The position numbers were made by a program, and so were the translations under genes. The notes under the pieces were generated by a model that worked only from the letters and a program-made list of their open reading frames with translations, was not told where the DNA came from and searched no databases. A stretch of 38,533 nt of DNA from an uncultured Planctomycetaceae bacterium (lineage in GTDB: Bacteria; Planctomycetota; Planctomycetia; Pirellulales; UBA1268), in assembly GCA_903919035.1 (NCBI GenBank), contig CAIXGY010000061.1, positions 1 to 38,533 on the forward strand, written 5' to 3'. Positions 24,291 to 33,976 of this stretch are shown here, piece by piece; the first letter of the stretch is position 1, and every line of letters starts with the position of its first letter.

Positions 24291-24916
24291 CGTCCGGCGG
24301 CACACCCGCTGCACTGGTGATCGGCGGCACCGGCAGGATCGGCCGGGCGGTGGCCGCACTCCTCGCGGCCCGCGGCTGGGACGTCGCGGTGCATTGCCAT
24401 GCGGCGCTGACCGAGGCCCGGGCCCTGGCCGCCGCGTGCGGCGGCCGCAGTTTCGCCGTCACTGCCGATCTGCGAGAGGAGGGGGCTGTGCGGGTGGTCG
24501 TGCATCGCGTGTGCGACCACTTCGGCCGACTCGACGCGCTGGTGCTCTGCGGCCGGCGGCGGGTGCTGACGCCGCTGGAGGAGACCACGGCCGGCGACTT
24601 GAGGACGCATTTCGACGTCAATGTGACAGGCGCGTTCGTGGCGGCGCAGGAGGCGGCCGCGACGATGGCTCACCAGGAACGGGGCGGCACGATCGTGTTC
24701 GTCGTCGACCGCGACGCGGAGCCGGCCGCTTCCGGCGACGTGCCCCACCTCACCAGCCGCGCCGCCCTCGCGGGACTCGCCGGTGGCCTCGCCGCGGAGT
24801 TCGCCGCCCGGCATCCGGTTGTCCGGGTGGCGCGCGTGGCCGCCGGCGAACCGGCCGCCACAGCCGACGCGATCGTCGCCGAACTCAGCCGCGTGACGCC
24901 GGCAGGCGGAGCGTGA
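24287..24916 (+). CDS. SDR-family (Rossmann) protein, catalytically degenerate
   Basis: VIGGTGRIGRAVAALLAARGWDVAVH...LDALVLCG...NVTGAFVAAQEA; GTG start overlapping the stop of the LOG gene; Tyr-x3-Lys position reads H-L-T-S-R. Confidence 0.75.
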   Translation: MTSGGTPAALVIGGTGRIGRAVAALLAARGWDVAVHCHAALTEARALAAACGGRSFAVTADLREEGAVRVVVHRVCDHFGRLDALVLCGRRRVLTPLEETTAGDLRTHFDVNVTGAFVAAQEAAATMAHQERGGTIVFVVDRDAEPAASGDVPHLTSRAALAGLAGGLAAEFAARHPVVRVARVAAGEPAATADAIVAELSRVTPAGGA

Positions 24917-26678
24917 ACAGGGTGCCCACGCCCGGCTCACTCTCCACGGTCACCGTGCCACCGTGGGCCTGGACGATGTGCTTCACGATCGCCAGGCCGA
25001 GGCCCGTGCCGCCGAGCTTGCGGCTGCGCGCCTTGTCGACGCGATAGAACCGCTCGAAAAGCCTGGGCAGGTGTTCCTCCGCGATCCCGCACCCCTCGTC
25101 GCGGACGCGGATCGACACGTGGTCCGGCTCGTCGCGGACTCCCTCGATGCGGACCGTGCGACCGGCATCACTGTATTTGATGGCGTTGTCCACGAGATTG
25201 ATCACCGCCTGCTCGACGAGCGGCTGATTGATCTCGGCAGCCAGATCCGGAGGGCAGTCGACCTCGAGCCAGATGGACCGCTCGCCGGCGCGGGCCTCGC
25301 AATCCGCCGCCGCGGCCTGGAGCGCGGCGAGCACGGGGAGCCGTTCGAGCGGCAGCGTGCCGGCACCCTCGCTCTGCTCGATCCGCGACAGTGCCAGCAG
25401 ATCGTCGATGATCGCCGCCAGGCGGTCGGCCTGGCGGCCGATGATCCCGAGAAAGCGGCCACGGTCGGCGGGATTGTCGGCGGCTCCGTCGAGGAGGGTC
25501 TCCACGAAGCCCTTGATCGAGGCCACCGGCGTCTTGAGTTCGTGCGACACGTTCGCCACGAAATCACGACGGACGTTTTCCAGCCGCTCCACGGCGGTGA
25601 CGTCGTCGAGCACGATCACCGCCCCCCCCTCGCCCGACACGTCGCGGAGGGCCGTGCCACGAAGACGGATGGTGCGATCGGTCATTCCCCGAAGGACGAT
25701 GTCGTCCTCCACAGGCTCGCGGCAGTCGATCGCCTCCAGGGCGAAGCGCCGCAGGTCCGGATTCCGCACGATCTGCTGGAGCGTGCGGCCCACGGTCTGC
25801 TCGACCTCGAGGCCGAGCAGATCGGCGGCGGCCCGATTGATGCCCACGATCCGCTGCCGGGCATCGATCGCCAGCACACCCTCGATCATGCTGCCGAGCA
25901 CCGCCTCCTGCTGCGTCCCCTGCCGCCCGATGAGGAGCCCGCGTTCGACGAACTGCTCGCGAAGCCCGTCGAGCGCGGCGGCCAGTTCCGCAACCTCCGC
26001 GACGTCGCTCGCGGGCAATGCCGCCGTCACGTCGCCACCCGCGAGCTGTCGGGCCGAGGAGGCGAGATCCTCGACCGGCCGCGCAGCCCGTCGCGCCACC
26101 CACCACCCGGCCACCGCAGCCAACCCTCCGACCGCGAGACAGCCGACGATGAGGTGCCGCTGCGTGGCAGCCAGGGTGGCATCCGCCGCGAACGTATCGG
26201 CGGTCGCCAGCACGATCGCCACGGGCGCTCCCGGCGGCCCGTGGGGCACCGCCACCGTCAGCCGGCGGCGGCCGGTCGCCGGATCCAGACTGCTCGACGC
26301 GGCGGTGCGACCGCCGCGGGTGGCGGCCACGAGTTGCCGGACAGGCGCCGCGGTCGGTCGCGCCGTGGCGGTGCCCCCAGGCGGGTCGGCGGTCGAGGCC
26401 ACCGTGTCGCCAGTGGGGGACACGAGTTCGAGCGACACGTCGGCCGATGGCCGCAGTTCCCGCGCCCGCGCGGCGAATTCGTCGGCGGCGCTTCCGATCG
26501 CATCCGCAGCGAGGCGGGTGGCCACCGCAGCGGCCGCGTCGGTCAACCGCCGCCGCTCGGCCTCGTCGGCCAGCCGTGCCAACTGCACCGACGCCAACCA
26601 GGTGCACCCCGCGATCACCGTCGCGACGAGCGAACACCATCCCGCGAACAGGCGCCAGGCGAGGCGGGAGCGAGGCAT
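24885..26678 (-). CDS. PhoR-like sensor histidine kinase (TM, HAMP-like, PAS, HisKA, HATPase)
   Basis: NVSHELKTPVASIKGFVETLLDGAAD (H box), NLVDNAIKYSDAG (N box), VRDEGCGIAEEHLPRLFERFYRVDKARS, GGTGLGLAIVKHIVQAHGG. Confidence 0.94.
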   Translation of the reverse strand: MPRSRLAWRLFAGWCSLVATVIAGCTWLASVQLARLADEAERRRLTDAAAAVATRLAADAIGSAADEFAARARELRPSADVSLELVSPTGDTVASTADPPGGTATARPTAAPVRQLVAATRGGRTAASSSLDPATGRRRLTVAVPHGPPGAPVAIVLATADTFAADATLAATQRHLIVGCLAVGGLAAVAGWWVARRAARPVEDLASSARQLAGGDVTAALPASDVAEVAELAAALDGLREQFVERGLLIGRQGTQQEAVLGSMIEGVLAIDARQRIVGINRAAADLLGLEVEQTVGRTLQQIVRNPDLRRFALEAIDCREPVEDDIVLRGMTDRTIRLRGTALRDVSGEGGAVIVLDDVTAVERLENVRRDFVANVSHELKTPVASIKGFVETLLDGAADNPADRGRFLGIIGRQADRLAAIIDDLLALSRIEQSEGAGTLPLERLPVLAALQAAAADCEARAGERSIWLEVDCPPDLAAEINQPLVEQAVINLVDNAIKYSDAGRTVRIEGVRDEPDHVSIRVRDEGCGIAEEHLPRLFERFYRVDKARSRKLGGTGLGLAIVKHIVQAHGGTVTVESEPGVGTLFTLRLPASRG

Positions 26679-26701
26679 GGTAGGTGCCGGGCGACGGGGA
26701 G

Positions 26702-27421
26702 TCAGGCCCGGAACCGGTATCCCACACCGCGAACGGTCTCGATGTAGGAACCGAAGGTGCCGAGCTTTTTCCGCAGCCCGACGACCTGCACGTCCACGGA
26801 CCGCTCCGTGACAGGATAATCCTCTCCCTTCACCGCGTCGACGATCTGGGTGCGGGTGAAGGCCCACCCGGGCCTTCGCGCCAGGAACTGGAGCAGCGCG
26901 AACTCGGTGTAGGTCAACTCGAGCAACTGCCCCGCCAGCCGGGCCTCGTGGCGACCGGGATGGATCGACAGTTCGTGGACGTCGATCGTCGTCTCGCGCT
27001 CGGCCTGCGCCCGCGATTCATGCCGCCGCAGCAGCGCCCGCACGCGGGCCGACAGCACCCGCGGGCTGAAGGGCTTGGCGATGTAATCGTCGGCGCCCCG
27101 CTCCAGGCCCGCCACGATGTCCGCATCCTCTCCCTTCGCGGTCAGCATCACGATCGGCACGTCGCGGGTCTTCGCGTCGGCCTTGAGCCGGCGGCAGACC
27201 TCGAGCCCGTCCACGGCCGGCAGCATGAGATCGAGCACGATCAAGTCGGGCGGCTGGCGGCGGGCAGCCTTGAGGGCGTCTTCCCCGCTGCCCACGCACT
27301 CGACCTGGTAGCCGTCCTTCGTGAGGTTGTACCGCACCAACTCCAGCAGATCCTCCTCATCGTCAACGACGAGGATCTGTGGCGGAGCCGGCGCGGCGGA
27401 CGTCTTCGGCTTCGGTGTCAC
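26702..27421 (-). CDS. PhoB/OmpR-family response regulator
   Basis: [18 protein letters not shown]...[20 protein letters not shown]...[33 protein letters not shown]-like; C-terminal winged helix [16 protein letters not shown]...[10 protein letters not shown]. Confidence 0.95.
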   Translation of the reverse strand: [239 protein letters not shown]

Positions 27422-27485
27422 GCATCGCAGACTACCGATCCGATCACGCGAGGCAAAGCGTGAGATTTCGGTGAGCGCCGACGGC

Positions 27486-28442
27486 TCACCGGCGTTGCGG
27501 CTGGAGCAGGCCCTGCCCTTCGATCCACGACCGCATCGACCGGCCCTGGTTGGCCAGCATCACGACCGCCTTCCAGCGGTCCTCCCCGACGGTGGCCCGC
27601 AGCGCCTTCTGATCCACTTCGGCGAGCACCATGAAGACGAGCATCTTTTCGGCCTGGTCGTTGCGCTGCTGGCTCGGCGGATCGAGCCGTAGCGGTGGCT
27701 CCCGCTCGAGCAGCAGTCGCTCGAGTTCGTCGTGCTGCTCCTGGTCGAGGGCCAGCATGTCGTCGAGCCTGAGCAGGGCCGTGCCGACGAGCGACCGCCA
27801 GCGAAACGACCGCCGGGACGATGTTTCCGCCTCCAGCGCCGCGAACTGCATCTCGTCGAGCACCGTCGGCAGGCATTCGGCGAACAACGAACTCTCTTCG
27901 AAGAGGGTGAGCAGCCGGCGGCGACACCGCTGCACGTCCTGCTGGAAGCGATGCCACTTCTGCTGGCCCTCGCGGTCGCGCATGTTGACGGAGGAGCCGG
28001 CATACCGGCGCCGGACCTGTTCGATCTCCGCCACGCACCGGCGAATGTCGGCCTCCAACGCCAATTCGAGTTTGCGCCGCTGCGCTTCCGACAGCGTGCA
28101 GGCCCGCTCCACCCGCTCGATCTGCGCCGCCCCCAGCGCGCGGATGCGAGCCACGGCGGGCGTGGCATCCGGTCCGTCTCCACCCGGCCAGCGGCCCCCG
28201 AGGTTGTTCACGCCGCGGTGTTGGATCACCCAGCCGTTGCCCCCTTGATCGAACACATTCGTGTCGAAGTTGGCCCCCAGGTCGACGAGATTGCCGTCCT
28301 CGTCGGCCGGCTGGTCGCCGACCACGTCCGTCGCCCGCACGTCGTCGTCGGCGGCCCGCGCGCGACCGTTCACGAGCAGGATCGCGATGATCAGCGACAT
28401 GGCGCGGACGCCGCCGCGTGTGGGCCGTGCAGTGCCGATCAT
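27486..28442 (-). CDS. Hypothetical helical exported protein
   Basis: Signal-like MSLIIAILLVNGRARAADDD; long helical Arg/Glu-rich region; no known domain. Confidence 0.65.
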   Translation of the reverse strand: MIGTARPTRGGVRAMSLIIAILLVNGRARAADDDVRATDVVGDQPADEDGNLVDLGANFDTNVFDQGGNGWVIQHRGVNNLGGRWPGGDGPDATPAVARIRALGAAQIERVERACTLSEAQRRKLELALEADIRRCVAEIEQVRRRYAGSSVNMRDREGQQKWHRFQQDVQRCRRRLLTLFEESSLFAECLPTVLDEMQFAALEAETSSRRSFRWRSLVGTALLRLDDMLALDQEQHDELERLLLEREPPLRLDPPSQQRNDQAEKMLVFMVLAEVDQKALRATVGEDRWKAVVMLANQGRSMRSWIEGQGLLQPQRR

Positions 28443-29359
28443 GGTCGCCACCAGGAGTCGATCTTCAGCTGGCCCTGCTGCAGCGCGTTGAGGTCCGACC
28501 AGTCGACGCCGCCGCGGGGGATCGCGTCCCAGCCCGCGGCCTGGCTCCACTCCCGCCAGCATCGCAACTGGGTGGCGTCGAGATGGGGAGCGATGCTGGC
28601 GTCGGCGAAGTCGGGAGCCGGTGGACGGCCGTTGATCATGACGCCGTCGTGATCCTCGAGTTCGCGGATCCATGCTCCACTCCAGTGCGCCCGCAGATCG
28701 TCGAGCACGTCACGCCGCTGCGCCGCCGACAGACCCAGCTGCTCGTCGAGTTTGGACACGATCCGCACCCGGGCCGCCTCCGCCCGCCGCTCCAACCGCA
28801 GCCGCGACTCCCGCTGGTAGGCCGCGAATTCCTCCGGTGCGGCCCGCGCGGCGACGGCGGCGGCAACGAGATCGTGGAGGGACTGCCGCACCTCGACGCC
28901 GCCGGCGGCGTCCCCGAGCCCTTCGAGTTGCTGGCGGGCGATCTTCTCGGAAATGCCCTGCACGGCCTGACGGGCCGCCGCCAGCACCGCGCGGCGGTCG
29001 TCGGGGGCGAGACTGCCGCAGGCCCGACGGACGAAGGCGAGTTCCGCGGCGAGGAGCGGCTGGAGCATCTGCTCGAACTGCTGCGCCTGCTGGCGAATGA
29101 ACTGTCGACGCTGCGCCTCCTCCACGGCCGCCCGGTTGCGGACGGTCGCCCGCTTGAGGATGTCGTCGAGCGTCTCGTGGTCGGGCACGGATTCGAGAAA
29201 GCCCCGCATCACCCGCTCGAGCAACTCGGGTGCCGGGGGCAGGGGCTGCAGGGGTGCGGCGGGCGGCTGCTCCGCCGCGGCGACACCCGCGCCGACGAGG
29301 AGCGCGGCGGATGCGCAGCAGCCGGCTGCCGTGCGCGCGATCCTCGACGTCCGCCCCAT
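28439..29359 (-). CDS. Hypothetical helical exported protein
   Basis: MGRTSRIARTAAGCCASAALLVGAGVAAAEQ signal-like N-terminus; 4-bp overlap with the downstream gene. Confidence 0.65.
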   Translation of the reverse strand: MGRTSRIARTAAGCCASAALLVGAGVAAAEQPPAAPLQPLPPAPELLERVMRGFLESVPDHETLDDILKRATVRNRAAVEEAQRRQFIRQQAQQFEQMLQPLLAAELAFVRRACGSLAPDDRRAVLAAARQAVQGISEKIARQQLEGLGDAAGGVEVRQSLHDLVAAAVAARAAPEEFAAYQRESRLRLERRAEAARVRIVSKLDEQLGLSAAQRRDVLDDLRAHWSGAWIRELEDHDGVMINGRPPAPDFADASIAPHLDATQLRCWREWSQAAGWDAIPRGGVDWSDLNALQQGQLKIDSWWRP

Positions 29360-29372
29360 CCGCCCCTCCGTT

Positions 29373-30476
29373 CTAGCGCTCGTAGATCGGCTTGAACTTG
29401 AAATTGACCGCCAGTGCCAGAAGCGCCAGCGACGTGTCGACCGTGCCGCCAAAGCCCCCTCCGCGGTTGGCGAATCCGGCGAAGCTTCCGTCCCGGCCCT
29501 GCATCGATTTGAGTTCCCGCACCAGGCCCATGTTCCACTTGTCCCAGGCGTCGACGTCCCCCTGGAAGAGTGCCTGGGCGCGATAGTAGCGGGTGTAGGT
29601 CGGGTAGCCTTCCATGGCCGACTGCGCGTTGTCGCGACTGCGGCCTTTCAGATACTGCAGCGCCCGCTTGAATTCGGGCGTGTCCTTCTGCCGCGCGATC
29701 GACAACACGAGCACCGCGATGCTCGTCACGGCGTCGCTGCCCCCGCCCGGGCTGCCGGAGTAGCCCACCTGGCCGTTCGGGCCGGTCATCGACCGCACGT
29801 ACTTGCAGGCCCGCACGATCGTCTCGTCCGGCACCTCGATGCCCGCATTGCGGGCCGCGAGCAGGCCCATGAGCACGGCGCCCGTCACCGACGTGTCGGC
29901 ATCCTTGGCATCGGGCGAGTAGCGCCACGCACCCAACGGATTCCGCTTCGCACTCGTCACGGCGCAGCGCACGGCGAGTTCGAGCGCCTGCCCGATGGAG
30001 CGGCGGCGCGACCGCTGGCCCGCGTCGTCGGTGCCCCACAGGCCGCGGTCGTCGACGGCGCCGTAACTTTCAGCCAGCGCGAGCATCCCGAAGCCATGCT
30101 GGTACATGCTGTCGTGCCCGGTGTTGCCCCCGAGGAAGCCGGTGTCGGGATCCTGGGCGGTGATCATGCTGCGGAGTGCCCGGCGAAGCGGCTCCCGATA
30201 GGGACCGAAGTTCGGATCCTCGCCCGAGGCGAGGAGCACCATGACTGCCATCCCGGTCACACCGGGGCCGGACTGGCCGTCCTTCCAGACGCCCGATGCG
30301 TCCTGCGTCTTGAGCAGATAGCGGATCCCGGCGTCGTACATTTCGCGGACGTCGCGGGGCACCGGATCGCCGTATTTCACCAGCGGCCCCTGGGCCGCGG
30401 CGGCGCCGGCGGCGCCGACGACGACGGCCCACGCCAGCAACCGTGCGGGAAGAAGGGTCCGCATCGTGACGCTCAT
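29373..30476 (-). CDS. Secreted prenyltransferase/squalene-oxidase-repeat (alpha/alpha-toroid) protein
   Basis: Signal peptide; repeats such as YLLKTQDASGVWKDG, ITAQDPDTGFLGG, SMQGRDGSFAGFANRGGGFGGTVDTSLALLAL. Confidence 0.8.
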   Translation of the reverse strand: MSVTMRTLLPARLLAWAVVVGAAGAAAAQGPLVKYGDPVPRDVREMYDAGIRYLLKTQDASGVWKDGQSGPGVTGMAVMVLLASGEDPNFGPYREPLRRALRSMITAQDPDTGFLGGNTGHDSMYQHGFGMLALAESYGAVDDRGLWGTDDAGQRSRRRSIGQALELAVRCAVTSAKRNPLGAWRYSPDAKDADTSVTGAVLMGLLAARNAGIEVPDETIVRACKYVRSMTGPNGQVGYSGSPGGGSDAVTSIAVLVLSIARQKDTPEFKRALQYLKGRSRDNAQSAMEGYPTYTRYYRAQALFQGDVDAWDKWNMGLVRELKSMQGRDGSFAGFANRGGGFGGTVDTSLALLALAVNFKFKPIYER

Positions 30477-33400
30477 GGCCGCCCCTTCTCGAAACGATTG
30501 AAGTAGACGTCGAGCCCGGCGCGAAACTCCTCGGGCAAGACCCTCCCCGAGGCACCGGTCGCCTGCTGCTTCTCACCGCCGTCACCGGCGCCACGGTCGC
30601 GGTTGCCGGCACCCACCAACGCGAGCGCCGAGGTGGCCGTGGTGCCGGTAGCGCCGCCGCCGGCCCGCTGGCTGTTGCCACCACCACCACCGCCGCCGCC
30701 ACCACCGCCCCCGCCCGCCCGTGCCGCGAGCAGCAGCTCGATGGCCTCGGTCTCCGCGCCGATCGCCTTGGACCCGGTATCGGGCGCCTGGAGGATGCCG
30801 GCGGCGTCCGCCATCACCGTCTCGACTTTCTCGAACAACTCGATTTCCGCGGCGAACCGCCGCTCCCCTTCGTCTTCTTCCAGGAGCCGGTCGATCATTC
30901 CCGCGACGCGATCGGCCAGCGCGTCCTGACGATCCGCCAGTTTCCGGCCGGCGGCCGCATATTCGCCTGCGGCGACGGCATCCCTGGCCTGCTCGGTCAC
31001 GCGCGTCTCCTCGCGGAGGTTGGTCTCCTCCTCGAGAATCTGCATCGTCTCCAGCACCACCTCCGGCGGCACGCTCTCCGACTGCCCGTCCCCACCCGGG
31101 CCCGATCCCGACTGCGGCGGCTCGACGAGATCGTCGGCCAGACGGTCGAACGTGTCGGACCAGAACTCGGCCTGCGCCAGTGACATGCCGGCCTCCTTCG
31201 TCACGTCATCGGAGAGCTGCCGCAGGCTGCCGAGCGCGTCGAGGGATTTCATCTCCTCGAGCACCGTGCGAAAGGCCGGCACCTGACGGCGGTCGAGGTA
31301 GGACTGCAGGTCGTCCATGATGTGCGAGACCTTGTCGGCCTCACGGGCATTGGCGTCGGCCACGTCGCGCACCGACTTCTGCACCGCGGGGGGACGCCCA
31401 TCCGACCGCCCGAAGGCGTCGGGAGCGAACCCCGCGATGCGGCCGGCGATGGTTCCCTGTTCGCGCGACGCGAGTTTGAGCCGCTTCACGAAGGTGCTGC
31501 CCTCGAGATTCGCCATCACCCGGCCGAGGTCGTCGGCCACCTTCGCGAACTCTTTGAGCAGCCTCTGCTGGGATTCGACGGCGCCCGCGAGCGCCTCGTC
31601 GGCCGGCTCCTCCTGCTCGGGCTCGTCCGCGGCAGGCGGCGGCGCGACACCGGCCTGGGTCGACGGCAGGCCGAACCGCCCCTGACCAGGTCCCGACGGC
31701 GACCCATCGGCGCCTGAAGGAGGCTGCGGCTGCTGCGAGCTCTCGCGGTCGACGACCTGCGGGATTGGCGGTGGCCCGCCATCCGTCTGGGCGGCGGGGG
31801 TGACGCTGCCCCGCTGACCACGATCTGCACCGACCTCGGGCGGCGACTCCGCGGCCAGATCGTCCGGCACGGGCCGGTCGCGATCCCGGGACGGCGGCTC
31901 ATCTGCGGGTGACTGCCGGCCGGGGGACGAGGGGCCGCCGGCCTGCGCATCGCCGTCCCGCTGACCGGCCGCGGCCTGCGGCGTCGCGCCCCCCGCCGCG
32001 TCCGCGGTCGCCAGTCGCGCGTGTGCCGCGGCCCGGAGCAACTCGGCCACGCCGGGCATGCGGTGCGCACCGATGTCGGCCAACGTCTGGATGTCCTCGG
32101 CAAGCCGCTCGAGCGTGGCCGCCTCGAACTCCGGATTCTTGATCGCCTCGCGGACGAGCTTTTCGCCCTCCTCCACGAGCCGGTCCATGCGACGTTGCTG
32201 GGCATCCCCCGCCGCCGCCTGCTGCTCGAGCCGCCGCCGCGTCTCCGGATCGAGCAGCCGTTCCGGCGCCAGACCGCGGAGTTCCTCGTTGCCGGCGAGC
32301 AGGGCCATCTCACGGTCGCGTACTTCCGCGGCCTGCTGTCGCCAGCGGCTGAGCCGCTCGTTCATCACGAGCGCGTGCTCCGCCTTGTCCACCACATAGA
32401 TCAGGAACGGCGCCGAATAGACGCGGCCCCGGCCGGGACGATAGTCCTCCGCGAACGCGCGGAGCAGGAGTGGCTGGGGCCGCACGCCGAGCGCGTCGGG
32501 ACAGAACGTGGCCGCCACATCCAGCGCGACCTGATCGGGGCCACCGACCTTCAGCGGCCGTTCGCCCTTTTCCGGCGGCCGATCCTGGTCGCCCGCATCC
32601 CCCTCCCATTCGATCCCCACTCGGCGGATGCCGAAGTCGTCGGCCGCGCCGATCGTGAACCGCAGGGTGTCGGACGAGAGCAGGATGTCGCGACCGACGG
32701 GCAGGCCGGCGAGCGCGAGCGTCGGCGCCTCGTCGACCCGCGGGACGACCCTCACCACGAGCGGCCCGGCGCCGTCGAGTCCGCGGGCATCGCGCCATTC
32801 GATCGTCACCGTCGACTCCGCGGCGGCCACCGCCGGGGGCGAACGCACCTCGGCGCCGGTGGTCTCGACCACGACCCCGTCGACCCGGGCCGAGGCGAGG
32901 TCGCGGGTGGCGGTCGCCACGATCGAGACCGTGCTGCCCACGACCGGAGTGATCGCACCGGTGCGAACGTCGATCCGCTGCGACTCGGGCCGCTGGAGAT
33001 AGTCGGGCAACCGCACCTCCGCGACCACGGCCGCCATGTCGGGCCGCGCCAGCGGCACGATCCGCGACCGGGCCCGCGCGTCGCCCACGGCCAGCGCGAG
33101 CGGCATCTCGGTGAGTTGCGGCGGCAGCGTGAAGGCGTAGGCGTCGGCCGCGAGAGCCGCGGCGAGCGGCGGCTGCATGCCCACGCGGAGGCGGGCGAAC
33201 CTCGGATGGGTGCGGGTGTCGGCGGCCAGCGACACGGCCAGCGGCACCGGCTCACCGCGCGGCACGACGATCTCGTCGGGCAATGCCGCGACTCTGGTGA
33301 ACGTGAACCGCTCGACGCTCCGCCACGGCGCGAGGAACCGCGCCCAGGCGTTGGCCGCCGCAGTCGGCGCGACGAGGGCGGCACCCACCGCCGCCGCCAC

Positions 33401-33976
33401 CGGCGCTGCGGCCAGGGCGAGCCACAGCCGATGCCGTGGCCGCGGCACGGCAGCGGCGAAGTCGTACTGCAGCGAGCGTTCGGCCACCTGCGCGATCGCC
33501 GCCACGCGGAGCCGCCGCGAGCCGAGTCCGCCCGAGACCGCCTCCCGCGATCCGTCGGCCGACCGCACGATCTCGATGATTCCCAGCAGCGCATCACCCA
33601 GGCTCGGAAATCGCCGCGCGATGAGCCGGGCGACCTGATCGAGGGCCCGGTGGTTCCATACCCAACGATGCAGGGCCAACGGCACGGCCAGGCACGCGCT
33701 CGCCGCGGCGGCGAACGCCCCCACCCGCACCCACCAGGGCGTCTCCATGACGCGATCGAGACAGAACACCGCGAGGTAGCCACACACCACGCCGCAGGCG
33801 GCACCGGCGACGGCCTCGACGATCTTGATGCGCCGGACCAGCCCTCGGAAGGCATAGAGCCTGCGTTCCAGATCGGGCGGCAGCCGGATACCGACGTCGT
33901 CGGGCCTCTCGGCGGCGCTGTCCACGGCTCGCATGACTGCCGGCTCCTCAGCGTCTCCGGGTTTCGCTCCCGTCAT
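30473..33976 (-). CDS. DUF4175-like large membrane-anchored coiled-coil protein
   Basis: Two N-terminal TM segments, beta-rich region, long Q/E/R-rich helical region and C-terminal poly-Gly tract; 4-bp overlap with the downstream gene; ORF track extends to 34060. Confidence 0.75.
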   Translation of the reverse strand: MTGAKPGDAEEPAVMRAVDSAAERPDDVGIRLPPDLERRLYAFRGLVRRIKIVEAVAGAACGVVCGYLAVFCLDRVMETPWWVRVGAFAAAASACLAVPLALHRWVWNHRALDQVARLIARRFPSLGDALLGIIEIVRSADGSREAVSGGLGSRRLRVAAIAQVAERSLQYDFAAAVPRPRHRLWLALAAAPVAAAVGAALVAPTAAANAWARFLAPWRSVERFTFTRVAALPDEIVVPRGEPVPLAVSLAADTRTHPRFARLRVGMQPPLAAALAADAYAFTLPPQLTEMPLALAVGDARARSRIVPLARPDMAAVVAEVRLPDYLQRPESQRIDVRTGAITPVVGSTVSIVATATRDLASARVDGVVVETTGAEVRSPPAVAAAESTVTIEWRDARGLDGAGPLVVRVVPRVDEAPTLALAGLPVGRDILLSSDTLRFTIGAADDFGIRRVGIEWEGDAGDQDRPPEKGERPLKVGGPDQVALDVAATFCPDALGVRPQPLLLRAFAEDYRPGRGRVYSAPFLIYVVDKAEHALVMNERLSRWRQQAAEVRDREMALLAGNEELRGLAPERLLDPETRRRLEQQAAAGDAQQRRMDRLVEEGEKLVREAIKNPEFEAATLERLAEDIQTLADIGAHRMPGVAELLRAAAHARLATADAAGGATPQAAAGQRDGDAQAGGPSSPGRQSPADEPPSRDRDRPVPDDLAAESPPEVGADRGQRGSVTPAAQTDGGPPPIPQVVDRESSQQPQPPSGADGSPSGPGQGRFGLPSTQAGVAPPPAADEPEQEEPADEALAGAVESQQRLLKEFAKVADDLGRVMANLEGSTFVKRLKLASREQGTIAGRIAGFAPDAFGRSDGRPPAVQKSVRDVADANAREADKVSHIMDDLQSYLDRRQVPAFRTVLEEMKSLDALGSLRQLSDDVTKEAGMSLAQAEFWSDTFDRLADDLVEPPQSGSGPGGDGQSESVPPEVVLETMQILEEETNLREETRVTEQARDAVAAGEYAAAGRKLADRQDALADRVAGMIDRLLEEDEGERRFAAEIELFEKVETVMADAAGILQAPDTGSKAIGAETEAIELLLAARAGGGGGGGGGGGGGNSQRAGGGATGTTATSALALVGAGNRDRGAGDGGEKQQATGASGRVLPEEFRAGLDVYFNRFEKGRP
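30677..30715 (-). repeat. GGN trinucleotide tract encoding about 13 consecutive Gly
   Basis: + strand gccaccaccaccaccgccgccgccaccaccgcccccgcc, inside the DUF4175-like ORF. Confidence 0.9.

Noticed and set aside
24963-26747. 594-codon and 527-codon plus-strand ORFs
   Set aside because: Shadow ORFs of the histidine kinase gene.
30661-30720. Tandem repeat as CRISPR or VNTR
   Set aside because: It is a coding poly-Gly tract; no spacers or repeat units of CRISPR size anywhere in the window.
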